A DNA stretch of 64,000 bases from UMGS1783 sp900555065 (GTDB taxonomy: Bacteria; Bacillota; Clostridia; Oscillospirales; UMGS1783): NCBI GenBank assembly GCA_937991645.1, contig CALKPL010000025.1:186001-250000 (forward strand), given 5' to 3'. Under the pieces are notes generated by a model. The model did no database searches. It worked only from the letters and a program-made list of their open reading frames with translations, and was not told the DNA's origin. The position numbers were made by a program, and so were the translations under genes. The stretch's first letter is position 1; each line of letters starts with the position of its first letter. Shown here in pieces: positions 62,264 through 64,000 of this stretch.

Positions 62264-62448
62264 TCTATTACCTCCTAAAATAGTATTGAAATGATGCTTC
62301 ACTACCATTTTATGATTGCGAAGGAGTTTGGTGAAAAAAAGTTTACCCTTTCCGCGCTTTCACAGACTGCCGATGGCGCAGCGGCTGCGCAGAGATACGC
62401 AAAAGCGCAGTATTGCCATAATAATCGCGTGTGTTTGCGTGGAATGGC

Positions 62449-64000
62449 TTATAACTGTTCCTGTATAAAATCATAGACTTTTTTCGACAGGGCGGGGCTG
62501 AAGCCTTTGACTTTTGCGATCTCCTCCACGGAGGCTTCTCGGATTGCCGAGAGGGTCTTGAAGTGATCCAGCAGCGCGCGCGCACGGGCTTGCCCGATCC
62601 CCTCCACCTGGGTAAAGACAGATGAGAGCGTGCGTTTGGACGCCGCCTTATTATGATATGCGACGGCAAAGCGGTGCGCTTCTTCCTGCATCCTGCCGCA
62701 AAGTGGGTAGATTTGCGGATATTTATAGAGCATTCGCTCCTCCCCGTTCTCAAATACAAGCGCTTTTGTCTTGTGCCTGCGGTCCTTTTTCAGGCCGTAA
62801 ACGGGGATGTCCAGGCCGTGGTCCTCTGCTGCGCGCCGGATAGAGCGCAGCTGCGCAAGGCCGCCGTCCGCAAAGATTGCATCCGGAAGCGGACAAAATC
62901 CCGCGTCCCCGTCCACAAATCGTTGAAACCGGCGGGAAGCGGCCTCGTAAAGGCTCGCCGCGTCGTCGCCGCCAAGGTCAGGATTTATTTTGAATTTTTT
63001 ATATTTGGACTTCATAAAGCCCTGGCCGCTAAACACAGCCATGCCGCAGACGACATCAGCCGCTGCGGTATGAGATATATCGTAAATTTCAACCATATCC
63101 AACTTGCTCAGGCCAAGCACGTTCGCAAGCTCTAAAAGTTGACGTTGCGGCGCTTTTGTCCGCCCTTCGTACATGACCAGCTCCTCCACCGCGTTCGCTT
63201 CCGCCATTTTCATAATTTGCCTGTCCAGCGTTTTGGAGGGAACGCTGAGCCAGACCCGGCCGCCGCGGCGTTCGGCGAGCATCTGTTCCATGGCCTGTCT
63301 GTCCTCAATTTCCATGCCGATCAATACGCGCCTTGGAATGGTTGCGGAATCCTGACGGTAATAGGCTTTGATATATTCGCTTAGAAAAGACTGCAGATCG
63401 TCTATCTTGGCAAGCGGCGACAGGTAGGCCTCCTTATGCAGCATAATCCCCTTTTCTACACGCAGCATGACTGCGGCACAGTCGTTTCCGCGCGCAGCAA
63501 CTGTAAAGTAATCTCCATTGACAGATACGTCGTTTGCAACGCGCTGCTTTGTCAGCAGAGACTGGATTGCCTTGAGTCGGTCGCGCAGGACGGCGGCGCG
63601 TTCATAATCCAGGCTTTCCGCCGCGCGCTCCATTTGTTCCTGCGTCAGACGCGCGATCTGGTCTATCTCCCCGCTGAGAAAGCGGCGGACTTCGGCGATG
63701 ATCGCCTGGTAATCCTGCTGGCTGACCCGGCCGGCGCAGACGCCGCAACACTGCTGTATTCTGTAGTTCAGGCAGGGTCTACGCCCGGGGCGGGGCTGGG
63801 GGTTCTTGCAGGTTGGAAGCTTATATGCACGGCATGCGGCCTCGATAATGGCGTTTGCATAATAGGAACCGTAAAAAGGACCGAAGTACTCCGCGCCGTC
63901 CTGTTCAACCTTTCTTGCGAGAGATATGGTTGGGAAGGGATCGCTGGACAGTTTGATATAGGGATAGCCCTTATCGTCTTTAAGAAGAATATTATACTGG
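62449..64000 (-). CDS. uvrC: Excinuclease ABC subunit C, C-terminal part (5' end outside window)
   Basis: The minus-strand frame is open from the window edge to TAA at 62449, giving 516 residues of UvrC, the dual-incision nuclease of nucleotide excision repair. Visible parts: the end of the N-terminal region (SLARKVEQDG), a cysteine motif (CCGVCAG), the UVR domain (ERAAESLDYERAAVLRDRLKA), the RNase H-like nuclease (MVEIYDISHTAAADVVCGMAVF and IFADGGLAQL) and a C-terminal (HhH)2 domain. The GIY-YIG domain is beyond the edge. Confidence 0.96.
   Translation of the reverse strand, partial: QYNILLKDDKGYPYIKLSSDPFPTISLARKVEQDGAEYFGPFYGSYYANAIIEAACRAYKLPTCKNPQPRPGRRPCLNYRIQQCCGVCAGRVSQQDYQAIIAEVRRFLSGEIDQIARLTQEQMERAAESLDYERAAVLRDRLKAIQSLLTKQRVANDVSVNGDYFTVAARGNDCAAVMLRVEKGIMLHKEAYLSPLAKIDDLQSFLSEYIKAYYRQDSATIPRRVLIGMEIEDRQAMEQMLAERRGGRVWLSVPSKTLDRQIMKMAEANAVEELVMYEGRTKAPQRQLLELANVLGLSKLDMVEIYDISHTAAADVVCGMAVFSGQGFMKSKYKKFKINPDLGGDDAASLYEAASRRFQRFVDGDAGFCPLPDAIFADGGLAQLRSIRRAAEDHGLDIPVYGLKKDRRHKTKALVFENGEERMLYKYPQIYPLCGRMQEEAHRFAVAYHNKAASKRTLSSVFTQVEGIGQARARALLDHFKTLSAIREASVEEIAKVKGFSPALSKKVYDFIQEQL

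Overview
The window is chromosomal DNA of an endospore-forming, anaerobic member of the Clostridia (Bacillota), with moderate GC. The evidence is a stack of sporulation genes (an uninterrupted sigK, spoIIM, a PdaB-type deacetylase, an alpha/beta small acid-soluble spore protein and cysteine-rich small proteins), a one-chain pyruvate:ferredoxin oxidoreductase, an NfnAB transhydrogenase, and the IspH-RpsA fusion typical of Clostridia. No rRNA, tRNA, CRISPR array, complete insertion sequence or prophage was found. The species cannot be named from the sequence alone. TTG or GTG starts backed by a Shine-Dalgarno sequence are frequent.

Layout. 1-5.4 kb: 3' end of an M18 aminopeptidase, an AraC regulator, a GlcG/HbpS-like protein, then on the minus strand a YbaK deacylase, a flavodoxin and an ABC-2 exporter. 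5.4-14.3 kb: redox core (PFOR, NfnAB) with an RDD protein, secG and prmA. 14.4-20.3 kb: ABC-F ATPase, ComM-like ATPase, a MurE-like ligase and a DUF4349 lipoprotein. 20.3-23.9 kb: lysine/diaminopimelate operon asd-dapA-dapB-ACT under a lysine riboswitch with recognisable promoter and terminator. 23.9-31.2 kb: queA, a LysR regulator, a beta-CASP RNase-like protein behind a structured leader, tgt, yajC, a small membrane protein and proC. 31.2-36 kb: spoIIM, two convergent tyrosine recombinases, a DUF362 ferredoxin and sigK. 36-41.7 kb: ispH-rpsA, plsC, cmk, an HI0933-type flavoprotein and an RpiR regulator. 41.7-44.7 kb: spore and sporulation-associated genes, including two tiny genes. 44.7-49 kb: MgtC-like protein, cation:proton antiporter, LysR regulator and an MBL hydrolase. 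49.4-54.6 kb: tcdA, a class B PBP, a U32 peptidase, mltG and a 40-residue Cys-rich membrane protein behind a sigma-K-like promoter. 54.6-60.1 kb: a compact operon from a dTMP-kinase-like gene to a CPBP protease, and a lone ABC ATPase. 60.1-61.4 kb: a 1.2-kb stretch with only broken coding traces. 61.4-64 kb: a Cys-rich clostridial protein and the 3' part of uvrC.

Together these genes serve central anaerobic energy metabolism, cell-wall and lysine precursor supply, queuosine tRNA modification, the translation/lipid housekeeping cluster, and late sporulation. No defence or other novel system stands out. The most unusual points are regulatory hairpins (spoIIM, TIGR04086-type gene, beta-CASP gene leader), active-site substitutions (XerD-like recombinase, PBP, MurE-like ligase, SASP protease site), a detached aspartokinase-type ACT regulator and several tiny sporulation-type genes.
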